Assembly: GCA_964036195.1 (NCBI GenBank)
Contig: OZ038454.1
Coordinates: 7,192,001 to 7,256,000 of the forward strand
Length of the DNA stretch: 64,000 nt
From: Sphaerolaimus hirsutus
Taxonomy: Eukaryota; Nematoda; Chromadorea; Monhysterida; Sphaerolaimidae
Reading direction: 5' to 3'
This document shows, one piece after another, positions 1 through 11,509 of this stretch. The notes beneath the pieces are model-generated. The model did no database searches. It worked only from the letters and a program-made list of their open reading frames with translations, and had not been told where the DNA came from. Position 1 is the first letter of the stretch. Each line of letters starts with the position of its first letter. A program made the translations under genes and the position numbers.

Positions 1-343
1 GAATACTTTTAACAACTCTGATGCTAGCCAGCGTCTGATAATTCCTATTCATCGCATAAAATACAATACAAACACCAACCATGACGGTGATGTTGATTAT
101 TCTGGACACTGAAAATTGTCACTGTGCAGATAATTCCCTAATGGAGGGACGGCGCCAGAAAAATAAACAGTAGAAATTTTCAACGGCACTGTGTATCTAC
201 TATCCACGACAACCATGAAACAGTGTGGCAATGCGTCGCAACAGAAGACTATTTACCCAACTGCATCAATAACTGTAGTTTTAGCCGCGGAGATTTGGGC
301 ACACTGGGGGATTTGTACTTTGATTTGAAACCTGGATTCTGGT

Positions 344-536
344 TATACTCGGCGGATCACAAAGTATGCGCAGAATCCGACCATAATTTTATGAATAAAA
401 TGGGGTGATAGATTTCGTAATTTTCATTCCATGGTAAAAAATGAAATATTATGATGAAAAAACTGTCTAATTTTTTATTTATTTTTCAGATAGGTTATGG
501 TAAGTTTCCATGTCCGGCTAGTATACCATATTACCT
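344..536. mobile_element. MITE, TACTCGGCGGA-end family
   Basis: The left end reads TATACTCGGCGGATCACAAA and the right end closes with an inverted GGCTAGTATA. The interior (ATGAATAAAATGGGGTGATA and the AT-rich stretch after it) closely matches the element at 45575-45779 inside globin intron 2. No protein is encoded; the short ORF overlapping it is inside the repeat. Confidence 0.55.
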
Positions 537-638
537 CTAATGGAATTGCCCTTCACATGTTGCCGATACTGCATCAATGATGCGGTGATGTTAAGTGTGT
601 GAAGAAGACACGTGTCGTAAACATCTTGCAGGTGCCAA

Positions 639-766
639 TCCCAGACCCTGTAAAACGCCCTGTAAAATGTCAAATGTCATGCAAAGTGTCGTAAGTCATG
701 GAAATCTCCCTGCAAAATGGCAAACGTACGTTTGCCATTTTGCAGGGCATTTTACAGGGTCTGGGA
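639..766. mobile_element. Palindromic MITE, CCCTGTAAAA family
   Basis: The terminal inverted repeats are TCCCAGACCCTGTAAAA and its complement. The element folds around a central ACGTACGT near 725-730, and the arms contain GCAAAATGGCAAACGT and its reverse complement. Related partial copies lie at 12229-12317, 18543-18590 and 27229-27386, and inside the duplicated block near 4700 and 7724. Confidence 0.75.
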
Positions 767-783
767 CTGCCCCCAGGGGGCAG

Positions 784-992
784 TCCCAAGCCCTGTAAAG
801 TGTCAAGTAAAGTGTCAAATGTAAAGTCAAATGCAAAGTAAAGTGTCAATCAAAACAAAAAAGAAAAGATTTTATTACTGAACTTTGTATGACAATTGAC
901 AGTTTACTTTGCATTTGACTTTACATTTGACACTTTACTTTGCATTTGACTTTACATTTGACACTTTACTTTACACTTTACAGGGCTTGGGA
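784..992. mobile_element. Palindromic MITE with internal TTTGACTTTACA repeats
   Basis: The terminal inverted repeat TCCCAAGCCCTGTAAAGTG is mirrored at the right end. Each arm holds short tandem units (AAAGTGTCAAATGTAAAGTC and relatives) with an AT-rich centre. It abuts the element at 639-766, and the ends are related in sequence, so the two may be sister families or a tandem insertion. Confidence 0.75.
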
Positions 993-1433
993 TCGCCACC
1001 AGCTTGTGGATCGTGAATACGAAAAGGCTTCACGCTTCTCCAAACTGACTTTCGCAGCCGATCAGCAAAAGTTTATCCCATAATCTGCACAATTTATCAT
1101 CCCCTCGTGCGTGCATATTCTTCCCGTGCGGCTGGGGAACGTTGAATCGACATTAATCTTTGTCTGAATTTTGAAAGATTGAGTAAACATCTAAACCACC
1201 AGGTTCTTGAAATGTGAGAGTGTGGGAGGAAACGGAAACTAGGGGAGAGATTTATGTTGAGAAAATTAGTAACACAACACGTTTTTTCCTGCTGAGTGAC
1301 TCATCATGACATCATGTCATAACTTTTACGGTGTCCGATTCAATGTGGTCCTAATTGGCAGTTGGAAATGGAAATAAACTTACTTGCTTCTCTAACGTTT
1401 CTCTCTCATTAAATCTGTCCAGTGGGTGGGTAG

Positions 1434-1513
1434 TAGTGATGGAAAAGCACCAGAAAATCGGGTGCCATGGCGCGATGTCCTCAAATCAAATGGGGCCAGC
1501 ACCTTCCATCACA
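1434..1513. mobile_element. Very short hAT-like MITE (about 80 bp)
   Basis: It starts TAGTGATGGAAAAGCACC and ends with a partial inverted match, GCACCTTCCATCACAG. The tips resemble the TAGTGATGTAAAGGCACC element at 9776-10696. No clear target duplication was seen. Confidence 0.4.
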
Positions 1514-1526
1514 GCAAGTGTGTAGG

Positions 1527-1615
1527 TATACTCCAGTGACATTACACCTTACAATGAAATCTACCATATCCAATCAGAAAAAAAGAAAAACATTTGAAAA
1601 ATTTCTCATCATAAA
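1527..1615. mobile_element. Half copy of the TATACTCCAGTGACATTACA MITE
   Basis: It matches the left half of the palindromic elements at 26991-27182 and 48235-48425, including the internal AATGAAATCTACCATATCC. The mirrored right half is absent here. Confidence 0.6.
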
Positions 1616-2004
1616 TATTTAACACATTGTTGCTATTTTGGGTTAAGTTGGTGCATTTTTTCACGTGACCATATTCATAGTGGATAGTGATGTCTCTGTT
1701 CGTATTTATTCAGTGATCAGTTGACATAATTCGTATTTATTCATCTTTTTTGATTTTTTTTCAGTACTTGTGATTTGGGATTAGTAAATATTTTTTAAGA
1801 AACTTGAAAAAAAGTTTTTGGATGCACGCAACATCAATAAGTAAAATATCTCCTGGAACCAATTGTGCATACACACTAATTTCTTATCGACATTTCATAT
1901 TTTTTTGCAGAACTCACAAATCAGCATTCAACACTTGAGATTTTCAAATTAGCTGTGAATCGCCCAATGCGCAAAGTGAGCAAAAAGCGCACATTTCGCA
2001 CTTA

Positions 2005-2435
2005 CCGTATTTCCTCGAAATACCCCCCCCCCTCGAAATACCCCCTCAAAATAGGCACTATGCATTTATACCCCCCCTCGAAATACCCCCCCCCCAAATT
2101 TAGTGTATAGAGAACGTAAATGATAATAGACGCGGTTTGTGATCCGGACAACGCGGAACAGACGTCAAAAACAATGACTGTGTTATGTTAAAGCAGGGTT
2201 GATACCACCTACATACATGCTTATATAAGTCTACAAAGTCATTGTTTTGACTGTTTTGGTTGCATTTTTATATATCTGCGTACGTTACAGACAACGATTT
2301 AGTACTGGGATTTCGAAAAATTTCTGGCAAAAAAATATCCCCCCCCCGCCCGAAATATCCCCCCTCGTTTAACCCCCCTCAAAATTTTCACTCTGAAAAA
2401 ATAACCCCCCCGGGGGGTAATTCGAAGAAATACGG
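2005..2435. mobile_element. TA-flanked C-rich element, family A (431 bp)
   Basis: The inverted ends are CCGTATTTCCTCGAAATACC and a diverged copy ending GAAATACGG, flanked on both sides by TA. Subterminal C runs (CCCCCC with CTCGAAATA between) alternate with a conserved interior containing AACAATGACTGTGTTA. Copies with the same ends lie at 28449-28879 (opposite strand), 37064-37491 and 43719-44143 (opposite strand). The TA duplication suggests Tc1/mariner-type mobilisation, but no transposase is present. Confidence 0.75.
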
Positions 2436-2437
2436 TA

Positions 2438-3229
2438 CATCCATTTTTACTAATGCACTCGCAATTTGCATAGATTTTGGTTTGTGCACTTGCACTTTAC
2501 ATCATTAATTACAATTAGCAAAGTGTTTATGGATAAAACTTTCACAAATGTGAAAAACGCTGCGGGTGACTGAATGGGGACACAAGCAGAGCACTGCATT
2601 TTTGCATAGCCCTGCTTAGATGTTTGAGAGGCTCACGTGAATTTGCAATGCCCAACGCAGTTTTTGCGCGACACAATTTTGTTGTGCGTTGGAACTTATT
2701 CTGACCCCGTTTGAGAAGCTGTTTTTGTTTAATTTGTTTTAATCAATTTGAGTGTCACTTTTTACTGACTTTCTTCAGCCTAACCTTGTTTTTCTGTAAT
2801 ATTTAAATGCACGCTAAGCCGACACAGTGCATTTTATTCAGTAATTTGCGCAATAGCCAATGGTTATAAAAAATAGCAATGAAATCTACCATATATGATC
2901 TGAATGAAATGAGAAAATTTATAGTTTTCGCTACTCGCTACATTGCTGTGGATTCGGTGCATAATATTTGTGTGGTTTGATTAAACGAAAAACATGGTAA
3001 AACTCTTTTTATATACCGTATTTCCTTGTATTGACATTGTCAATTTGACAACAGTTAATAAGAACTTCAGAATCAATAATAAGAAAGTATTTGTTGCCGC
3101 CTTGTTGATTAGTCTGTTGACTGGTTTGTGTATTTAATTATATTTACATTTCGATTTGAAATGTTTACAGGATTCACATTTGATTACCCTTATTTATGTA
3201 AAATAATTATTATGGACATAAAGAAAATG
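2438..3229. other. AT-rich sequence with no recognised gene
   Basis: I see no coding signal or clear element ends here. The stretch from 2877 (ATGAAATCTACCATATATGA) may be a decayed MITE fragment. Confidence 0.5.
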
Positions 3230-3706
3230 CAGAGTGGTTAAAAGTACTAAACTTTTTTGAAAGTAAACATAAACATAAAGTATTTTTACTCACTGCTGAG
3301 CACAGAAAACGTCAAGTTATTTTTACTCATCAGTAAATTACTTTTCTTCCTGGAAAATGGATATTTTTGAGGAATATTGCCACAATTTTCGCTCAAAAAC
3401 AATTTCTGAAACTGTTACATTTTTCAAACTTCTCAAATTCACTAGTTAATGTGTTTTGCCCATTTTCAAGCTATTTTGAATATTTTTCTCTGTTTTCAGC
3501 TTTCTGATCCCTTTTTTCTTTTATGCCTTGAAAAAGCCAATAAAAAGCCTATCTGAAATACGTTTTCTGAACTCGCGTAATTACAAAAGTACACGAGTAA
3601 GTGAGTACCGGTATTATTTCCAAAATGAAACATAGACGTATTTACGCAGTACTTGAGTATAGGTACATTTTTATCGAGTAAACATAAATACGTTTTAACA
3701 ACTATG
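3230..3706. mobile_element. Non-autonomous hAT-like element with exact 8-bp TSD
   Basis: The ends are CAGAGTGGTTAAAA and TTTTAACAACTATG, an imperfect inverted repeat. The element is flanked by AGAAAATG at 3222-3229 and again at 3707-3714, an exact 8-bp target duplication as expected for the hAT superfamily. The interior contains GAGTAA/TTACTC-type repeats (GTAAACATAAAC, ACTCACTGCTGAG) shared with 12520-13023, 30717-32076 and 37878-38325. No transposase is encoded. Confidence 0.85.
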
Positions 3707-4130
3707 AGAAAATGCTGACAAAATAATAATTTCCCCCTGGAATACAACCTCCCCTCGCAACGTAAATAGTTGTATCCCCAACACCGTGTAGGTGTAACGT
3801 CTGTGATAAAACCCGTGGGGGGTATAAAAATATATATCTAGTAGGTAAAGTAACAAGTGAACCATAAGTGATCTGTCATGTTGTAAACACCTCCCCAGCC
3901 AAGTTTGATACCCATTTTTTGTTTCACTTTGGATGGAATATCTCTGGCCATCGAAGCATTGGCAAGTTGATAATTTGGTTTTGTTTAAATGGATGCTCGT
4001 ATAATATAATGTCACTCATACCTCACCAAAGATACTAGGTATGTTCAAATGAAAATCGTGTGAAAAAGTTCGATTAAAAAAATAGAACGGCACCTCCAAT
4101 AGAACGGCAGGTAAAAAAGTTGACGAAAAA

Positions 4131-4152
4131 AATAGAACGGCGCCGTTCTATT
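4131..4152. repeat. 22-bp perfect palindrome next to a TACGGTA end
   Basis: ATAGAACGGC faces GCCGTTCTAT with no spacer, 14 bp before AAATACGGTA. It is probably the terminus of a further TA-flanked family; a diverged relative lies near 15573-15630. It is repeated at 7155-7176. Confidence 0.55.
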
Positions 4153-4515
4153 AGAAGAAATACGGTATACTGTGTTTCCTTGAAATACTTGATTATTTCG
4201 CCAAAAAAATTTGAAATTCGACTTGTAGGCGGCTTATTAGAGGGGTTATTTTTTCATCAGAAATTTTCATGAAGGATAATAGCAAAGAATAAGCTTCACA
4301 CGCAGAACTGCTAAAGCTGAGATTACAGCTTGACGGAGAATAGGTAACAGAAAATTTCAACGGAAACTTGATTACATGACAGTGGATGATGGTATAATAC
4401 AGGACTCAAATTTTTTATGGATAATATATGTATCAATACTTGTATTGCGTCCAAAACACAGCGTCAACGGTCACATCTGGATCGAACTAAAAATTTGAAA
4501 AATGATAATTTTCCG

Positions 4516-4535
4516 TTAAGCGGCGTTTACACTGC
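4516..4535 (+). mobile_element. Harbinger-like terminus (TTA + AGCGGCGTTTACACTGC)
   Basis: TTA followed by AGCGGCGTTTACACTGC matches, in reverse complement, the end at 11421-11440, which is itself followed by TTA. Three-bp TTA duplications are typical of PIF/Harbinger elements. The sequence downstream (GTCGGCAATGG, GTGCCGACAAAA) also resembles 11040-11430. The matching right end is missing, so this copy is truncated or rearranged. It is repeated at 7540. Confidence 0.5.
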
Positions 4536-5030
4536 GAGCTGTGCCAGCAAACTTTTTTCTGTCGGCAATGGACATTTTGTCACGACAACGCACAAATTTT
4601 ACAGAAATTTTGCCTGTGCCGACAAAAAAGCCTCGTTCAACAGAAACCGAATCGACAACAAAAAAAGCCTCGTTGGAACCGAAGCAAACCGACAACCGCT
4701 GACATGTCATACAAAGTGTCAAAAGTCATGTAAAACGTCCTAAATTATGTCAAATATGCAGTAATAAAAAATTGACAATTTACAGGGCTTTTAGCATGAC
4801 TTTAGACAGTTTATTGTTCACTATCACCCACAAATGATTACACATGCTTGACTGTGGCGCCCTTGGCACCTGGCGCCACGTTTCTGAATGGTTCAATGGT
4901 GACATTGTTTCTTGCGCAAACAAATTGTCATCACAATATTGTCGTCACAGAAAACACGTTCGCAGCTTGTGACGGCAACACAACGATGAACCGAAACATT
5001 ATCGACGCGCTCAGCGTCGTTTTTGCTCAA

Positions 5031-5072
5031 TTTGTCGGTTTGGGTCTCGTTAACGAGACCCAAACCGACAAA
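5031..5072. repeat. 42-bp perfect palindrome
   Basis: Two 21-bp arms meet at GTTAAC with no spacer; the half-arm reads TTTGTCGGTTTGGGTCTCGT then TAACGAGACC and so on. The second copy is 8055-8096. It could form a cruciform or hairpin and may be the fused ends of two Harbinger-like termini, because GTCGGTTTG-like motifs recur in that element. Confidence 0.85.
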
Positions 5073-5214
5073 AACAAAATAAGACAAAAAATGCCCCACA
5101 AAGTAAAAAATAGGGTGGGCGCGCAAGGGGGACATAATAAATTTGTTTTTTAAATATAGGTAAACTCGGCAGCATAGCTGAAATCGAGGGTAGCATTTCG
5201 AGGGGGGGGGGGGG

Positions 5215-5880
5215 GTCGGCCTGCCGGCATGTGTTTATATCTCGGGAACCGCTGGGTGAAAATTGTTGATTTTTTAATATAATATGGTTTCAGGTTGGGG
5301 CTAGTTACAAGTCCGAGGAAATTTCGCTATGATGCCCCAAACCGGAGATAGAGTGGGTCGATAAAAAGATGGTCATTTGCGAAATTTTTGCGTGTAGCTC
5401 AGAACATGCAAACTTTGAACATCAATAACTCGACTATTTCTGGGCCGATTTTAGTAATTTCACTTTTAAAATGATGACAAATGCTTGGAGAGTTCATTTC
5501 TGAGGTCAAATAGGCGATACAATATTGTGTATATATCGATTTGGCCGGATTTCGAAATGCGAAATTTACGGGAAAATTTTCTTGTTGAACATGCTATCGT
5601 ATACTCCTGATCGAAAGAAACTCAATGAAACAAAAATGAGATCGATATCTTTTTCCGATCAAAAGTTATAGCGCTTCAAACTTTTCCCTCCCATCCACAT
5701 AAATAACCACATGCATGCAACTTCAAAACTCCATATCTCAGCCATTTCTCTGCCTATTTGCACCAATGAACACTTAAAATGATCAGAATGACATGGAGAT
5801 ATCGTTTTTAGTACCAGATTATCCGTATATTTCAGCAGATTTCCCATACAAGAAATTTATGCGAACTCTTGAATTAAATT
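5215..5880. repeat. Diverged interspersed repeat (CTCAGCCATTTCTC family)
   Basis: The stretch TATCTCAGCCATTTCTCTGC with CACCAATGAACACTTAAAATG closely resembles 50330-50390 and more distantly 39520-39590. No ORF or ends were recognised. It is repeated in copy 2 at about 8239-8904. Confidence 0.5.
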
Positions 5881-6256
5881 GTCATAATGAAAATGCATAC
5901 AAATAGACTGTGAATAAAAACGTCTATAAAAAGCGTTAAAAAAATAAAAAGCGTGCAGCTTCCGACGACTCACTACAGTTTGTGCCGCTGTGTATAAAGT
6001 TGTTGTTTTTTTAAAAAACGACCCAAGTGTCCCAAGTAAGTTCACCACCTAAACGAATAAAAAATTTTTTTTGAGAACATACCTTCTATAAAAACTGAAT
6101 CAGGTTTTAACCCTAGTTCTGCTAATTCAATTTTTTCCTTTGTTTAGCCACCCCCACCATAAATGGCAGACCAAAAATTTCACTTTAAACCAATTTTTTG
6201 TTCCACACAATAAAAGTTGGTTTACAAAGTTCAGTAGAAAAGGGTCTAAGGTTCAA

Positions 6257-9200
6257 AGTGGTTAAAAGTACTAAACTTTTTTGAAAGTAAACATAAACAT
6301 AAAGTATTTTTACTCACTGCTGAGCACAGAAAACGTCAAGTTATTTTTACTCATCAGTAAATTACTTTTCTTCCTGGAAAATGGATATTTTTGAGGAATA
6401 TTGCCACAATTTTCGCTCAAAAACAATTTCTGAAACTGTTACATTTTTCAAACTTCTCAAATTCACTAGTTAATGTGTTTTGCCCATTTTCAAGCTATTT
6501 TGAATATTTTTCTCTGTTTTCAGCTTTCTGATCCCTTTTTTCTTTTATGCCTTGAAAAAGCCAATAAAAAGCCTATCTGAAATACGTTTTCTGAACTCGC
6601 GTAATTACAAAAGTACACGAGTAAGTGAGTACCGGTATTATTTCCAAAATGAAACATAGACGTATTTACGCAGTACTTGAGTATAGGTACATTTTTATCG
6701 AGTAAACATAAATACGTTTTAACAACTATGAGAAAATGCTGACAAAATAATAATTTCCCCCTGGAATACAACCTCCCCTCGCAACGTAAATAGTTGTATC
6801 CCCAACACCGTGTAGGTGTAAAGTCTGTGATAAAACCCGTGGGGGGTATAAAAATATATATCTAGTAGGTAAAGTAACAAGTGAACCATAAGTGATCTGT
6901 CATGTTGTAAACACCTCCCCAGCCAAGTTTGATACCCATTTTTTGTTTCACTTTGGATGGAATATCTCTGGCCATCGAAGCATTGGCAAGTTGATAATTT
7001 GGTTTTGTTTAAATGGATGCTCGTATAATATAATGTCACTCATACCTCACCAAAGATACTAGGTATGTTCAAATGAAAATCGTGTGAAAAAGTTTGATTA
7101 AAAAAATAGAACGGCACCTCCAATAGAACGGCAGGTAAAAAAGTTGACGAAAAAAATAGAACGGCGCCGTTCTATTAGAAGAAATACGGTATACTGTGTT
7201 TCCTTGAAATACTTGATTATTTCGCCAAAAAAATTTGAAATTCGACTTGTAGGCGGCTTATTAGAGGGGTTATTTTTTCATCAGAAATTTTCATGAAGGA
7301 TAATAGCAAAGAATAAGCTTCACACGCAGAACTGCTAAAGCTGAGATTACAGCTTGACGGAGAATAGGTAACAGAAAATTTCAACGGAAACTTGATTACA
7401 TGACAGTGGATGATGGTATAATACAGGACTCAAATTTTTTATGGATAATATATGTATCAATACTTGTATTGCGTCCAAAACACAGCGTCAACGGTCACAT
7501 CTGGATCGAACTAAAAATTTGAAAAATGATAATTTTCCGTTAAGCGGCATTTACACTGCGAGCTGTGCCAGCAAACTTTTTTCTGTCGGCAATGGACATT
7601 TTGTCACGACAACGCACAAATTTTACAGAAATTTTGCCTGTGCCGACAAAAAAGCCTCGTTCAACAGAAACCGAACCGACAACAAAAAAAGCCTTGTTGG
7701 AACCGAAGCAAACCGACAACCGCTGACATGTCATACAAAGTGTCAAAAGTCATGTAAAACGTCCTAAATTATGTCAAATATGCAGTAATAAAAAATTGAC
7801 AATTTACAGGGCTTTTAGCATGACTTTAGACAGTTTATTGTTCACTATCACCCACAAATGATTACACATGCTTGACTGTGGCGCCCTTGGCACCTGGCGC
7901 CACGTTTCTGAATGGTTCAATGGTGACATTGTTTCTTGCGCAAACAAATTGTCATCACAATATTGTCGTCACAGAAAACACGTTCGCAGCTTGTGACGGC
8001 AACACAACGATGAACCGAAACATTATCGACGCGCTCAGCGTCGTTTTTGCTCAATTTGTCGGTTTGGGTCTCGTTAACGAGACCCAAACCGACAAAAACA
8101 AAATAAGACAAAAAAGCCCCACAAAGTAAAAAATAGGGTGGGCGCGCAAGGGGGACATAATAAATTTGTTTTTTAAATATAGGTAAACTCGGCAGCATAG
8201 CTGAAATCGAGGGTAGCATTTCGAGGGGGGGGGGGGGGGTCGGCCTGCCGGCATGTGTTTATATCTCGGGAACCGCTGGGTGAAAATTGTTGATTTTTTA
8301 ATATAATATGGTTTCAGGTTGGGGCTAGTTACAAGTCCGAGGAAATTTCGCTATGATGCCCCAAACCGGAGATAGAGTGGGTCGATAAAAAGATGGTCAT
8401 TTGCGAAATTTTTGCGTGTAGCTCAGAACATGCAAACTTTGAACATCAATAACTCGACTATTTCTGGGCCGATTTTAGTAATTTCACTTTTAAAATGATG
8501 ACAAATGCTTGGAGAGTTCATTTCTGAGGTCAAATAGGCGATACAATATTGTGTATATATCGATTTGGCCGGATTTCGAAATGCGAAATTTACGGAAAAA
8601 TTTTCTTGTTGAACATGCTATCGTATACTCCTGATCGAAAGAAACTCAATGAAACAAAAATGAGATCGATATCTTTTTCCGATCAAAAGTTATAGCGCTT
8701 CAAACTTTTCCCTCCCATCCACATAAATAACCACATGCATGCAACTTCAAAACTCCATATCTCGGCCATTTCTCTGCCTATTTGCACCAATGAACACTTA
8801 AAATGATCAGAATGACATGGAGATATCGTTTTTAGTACCAGATTATCCGTATATTTCAGCAGATTTCCCATACAAGAAATTTATGCGAACTCTTGAATTA
8901 AATTGTCATAATGAAAATGCATACAAATAGACTGTGAATAAAAACGTCTATAAAAAGCGTTAAAAAAATAAAATGCGTGCAGCTTCCGACGACTCACTAC
9001 AGTTTGTGCCGCTGTGTATAAAGTTGTTGTTTTTTTAAAAAACGACCCAAGTGTCCCAAGTAAGTTCACCACCTAAACGAATAAAAAATTTTTTTTGAGA
9101 ACATACCTTCTATAAAAACTGAATCAGGTTTTAACCCTAGTTCTGCTAATTCAATTTTTTCCTTTGTTTAGCCACCCCCACCATAAATGGCAGACCAAAA

Positions 9201-9280
9201 ATTTCACTTTAAACCAATTTTTTGTTCCACACAATAAAAGTTGGTTTACAAAGTTCAGTAGAAAAGGGTCTAAGGTTCAA
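6257..9280. repeat. Tandem segmental duplication, copy 2 (3,024 bp)
   Basis: This is the second unit of the duplication, joined to copy 1 at TTCAA|AGTGG. The hAT-like element therefore lacks its first three bases here. The right edge continues AGTTACG, sharing AGT with the left edge, a 3-bp microhomology. Differences from copy 1 include C to T at 7095, G to A at 7549, T to C at 7677 and A to G at 8764. Confidence 0.95.
8055..8096. repeat. 42-bp perfect palindrome (second copy)
   Basis: Identical to 5031-5072, carried in copy 2 of the tandem duplication. Confidence 0.85.
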
Positions 9281-9590
9281 AGTTACGTAAACAACATGAC
9301 CTCCAAAATGGTGACATAAGGAAATTTATTTGGGGTGAATTCTATGATGTCATAATGATGTCATTGCAGGAACAAAATTTTACAGAATTTTCACTTTTTC
9401 ATTCCACCCAAATAAATTTGATTAGCAGAACTAGGGACAAAACCTGATTCAGTTTTTATAGAAGGTATGTTCTCAAAACAAGTTTTTAATTCGTTTAGGT
9501 AGTGAACTTGCTTGGGACACTTGAGTCATTTTTTAAAAAACAACAACTTTATACAAAGTGGCACAAACTGTAGTGGGTCGTCGGGAGCTG
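8981..9590. mobile_element. Inverted-repeat element with 170-bp arms
   Basis: The arm at 8981-9150 (AGCTTCCGACGACTCACTAC onward) is the diverged reverse complement of 9421-9590, separated by about 270 bp. The right edge of the tandem duplication falls within the spacer, so copy 1 has only the left arm (5957-6126). Flanking sequence at 9591-9775 and 10697-10990 is related to 41700-41960 (CCCAAG..TTTAGCTTT, GAGATA). Confidence 0.7.
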
Positions 9591-9775
9591 CGCTACTGGA
9601 GTATAGTAGGGGTGGGTGTGGCCAAGATACCCCCAAAATATTAGCTTTCTACCACCCCCACAACTGGAGATACAGCACCTTTAGTGTAGCTAATCAAGTG
9701 GGTGGTGTACTTGTTTGGGACACTAAAATCCTGGCAAAAAATTGTTGCATATAGGGCGACCCACCCTGTAGTGAG

Positions 9776-10696
9776 TAGTGATGTAAAGGCACCGGTGCCC
9801 CAGTGCTGGGCACCGAAGGGCACCAGCACTGGTGCTGGTGCGGTGCCATTGCAATCTTCAGGGGTGCCATGCCGGTGCCATTTTTTTCAGAAAAGCACCG
9901 GTGCCGGTGCGGTGCGGTGCCATTTTTTTGCCGGTGCCAAAGGTTCTAGCACCAGGGCAAAGTAAAAGGCACCAGGAAAGGCACCGGCCAAGGCTTCATG
10001 TGCTGTGCAATTTTGTCCATAGTATGTGCTTATCCATATTTCAAAAAACAGCGATATATTTACCCAACCGTTTTTGCCTATTTTGTAAACCTCCCATCAA
10101 AAAAATATACCTACTGTGAAATCCATTATACCCGATACATGATCTGATGAGCGAATCTAAAATTTTGTTGAATTTTTATCATTTTTATATTTTGTATTTA
10201 TCTTACTTTTTTGTTCAAAATTTGTTGTCAGTTTATGACAGAGATAGTTCCATCCTCTGTACAGCAACGACTCCGATCAGTAGACAATAGTGGCTATGGA
10301 CATTGTAGTAAATTAAATATTTTATCTTTCATTTGTAATCATTGTAATTGCTTCATAAAAGTGATTGCCACATCATTCTGATCATTTTAAGTGCTCAACC
10401 ATCAAAATCGGTTGAAAATTCCTGGAAATATGCACTTCCAAAGGTGAAACCACTGAGAAACTGCCCGATATTTACTTCAGAAATTCCAGCCCGGTGCGGT
10501 GCCTTTCGGTGCTAGCACCGGCAACCCGCCGGTGCCCTTCGGTGCCGGTGCCATTTTTTCCAAAAGGCACCGGTGCCGGTGCGGTGCGGTGCCATTTTCT
10601 GGCCGGTGCCCCAGGGTGCCAGGTGCCCTTTTCATGCGTTGGCAAAGGTGCCGGTGCGGTGCGATGCCATTTTTTCCGGTGCCTTTAACATCACTA
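9776..10696. mobile_element. hAT-like element rich in GGTGCC, exact 8-bp TSD
   Basis: The inverted ends are TAGTGATGTAAAGGCACC and GGTGCCTTTAACATCACTA, with GTAGTGAG at 9768-9775 and 10697-10704 as an exact 8-bp duplication. Both subterminal regions consist of dense CGGTGCC/GGCACCG repeats, which could act as repeated transposase-binding sites. The middle is unique AT-rich DNA. No transposase is present. Confidence 0.85.
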
Positions 10697-11019
10697 GTAG
10701 TGAGTCGCCATGCCTCCCCCCATTGATGCAGAGTAGAGGGATGTTACAACTATATATTCACAAAGTTTCAGCTCTATAGCCCCACCATAGCCCAAGATAT
10801 AGCTTTCGAAGTGAAATAAAAAAATGGGTGGCTTACTTGACCGGGAAGGTGTTTACGTGTTCCAAATTTTTTTATCGTACAATTTTGTGATTCCCGCAGT
10901 TTGGTGTGTCTGACCATGCTATGGGTGAGTGAGACAATTATGTCCTCCCTCGACAACCAGCCATAGTGAATATGCATTCCCCCTATCACTCACTATATAC
11001 TACTTGCTCACACACTTAT

Positions 11020-11440
11020 ATAAGCAACTGTGGTAAACTTCAGCACCTGTTGTAAAATTTACTCATTGTCGTCACAAAAAAATGAAAAAAACACGTTCGC
11101 AGCTCGTGGCGACAATCGACAACAAAAATCAGGTTCACATGACAACACTTTTTTTCTTGTGACGACAAGCGCTCATTGCCGCATTGTCGCCAATCAAAAG
11201 CTTGTGCCGACAACAACATTTTTTCGATCAAAAAAAGCGAACCGACAACGTGAAATTTTTAAAATGCTTATAACTCTGGAACAAAAAGGCCGATTTATCT
11301 GAAATTTGGCATGTGAGTGCACCTAACTAGTGAGTATACTGACCTGTTTTTTCTCGCAGATATGGAACTTTATTCTGGATTTATGGAACTTTTTCACTTT
11401 TTGATTTGTCGGCACATTTTGCAGTGTAAACGCCGCTTTA
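11020..11440. mobile_element. Harbinger-like fragment with one recognisable end
   Basis: The right terminus GCAGTGTAAACGCCGCT is followed by TTA at 11438-11440. The interior has repeated GTCGTCACAA, GTCGACAA and GTGCCGACAA motifs like those downstream of 4516. The left end was not identified. Confidence 0.45.
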
Positions 11441-11509
11441 GTTTTTTTCCGCCAGGGAACTAATTTTAATTTTCCGTTACCCGATTGCATGTAATTTTCG
11501 ACGTCAGAA

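Larger units (their letters stand above)
3233..6256. repeat. Tandem segmental duplication, copy 1 (3,024 bp)
   Basis: The block is repeated at a constant offset of 3,024 bp with roughly ten substitutions plus a change in length of one G run, so the copies are over 99% identical. Copy 1 starts 3 bp inside the hAT-like element at 3230. Its right edge cuts an inverted-repeat element that is complete only after copy 2: the arm at 5957-6126 has no partner here. Contents in order are the hAT-like element, an ATAGAACGGC palindrome, a Harbinger-type terminus, a 42-bp perfect palindrome and a diverged repeat also seen near 50200-50720. Confidence 0.95.

Noticed and set aside
3496..4015. Overlapping ORFs on the minus strand repeated at 6520-7039
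   Set aside because: They lie in a hAT-like element and flanking AT-rich DNA; their repetition is due to the tandem duplication, not to gene conservation.
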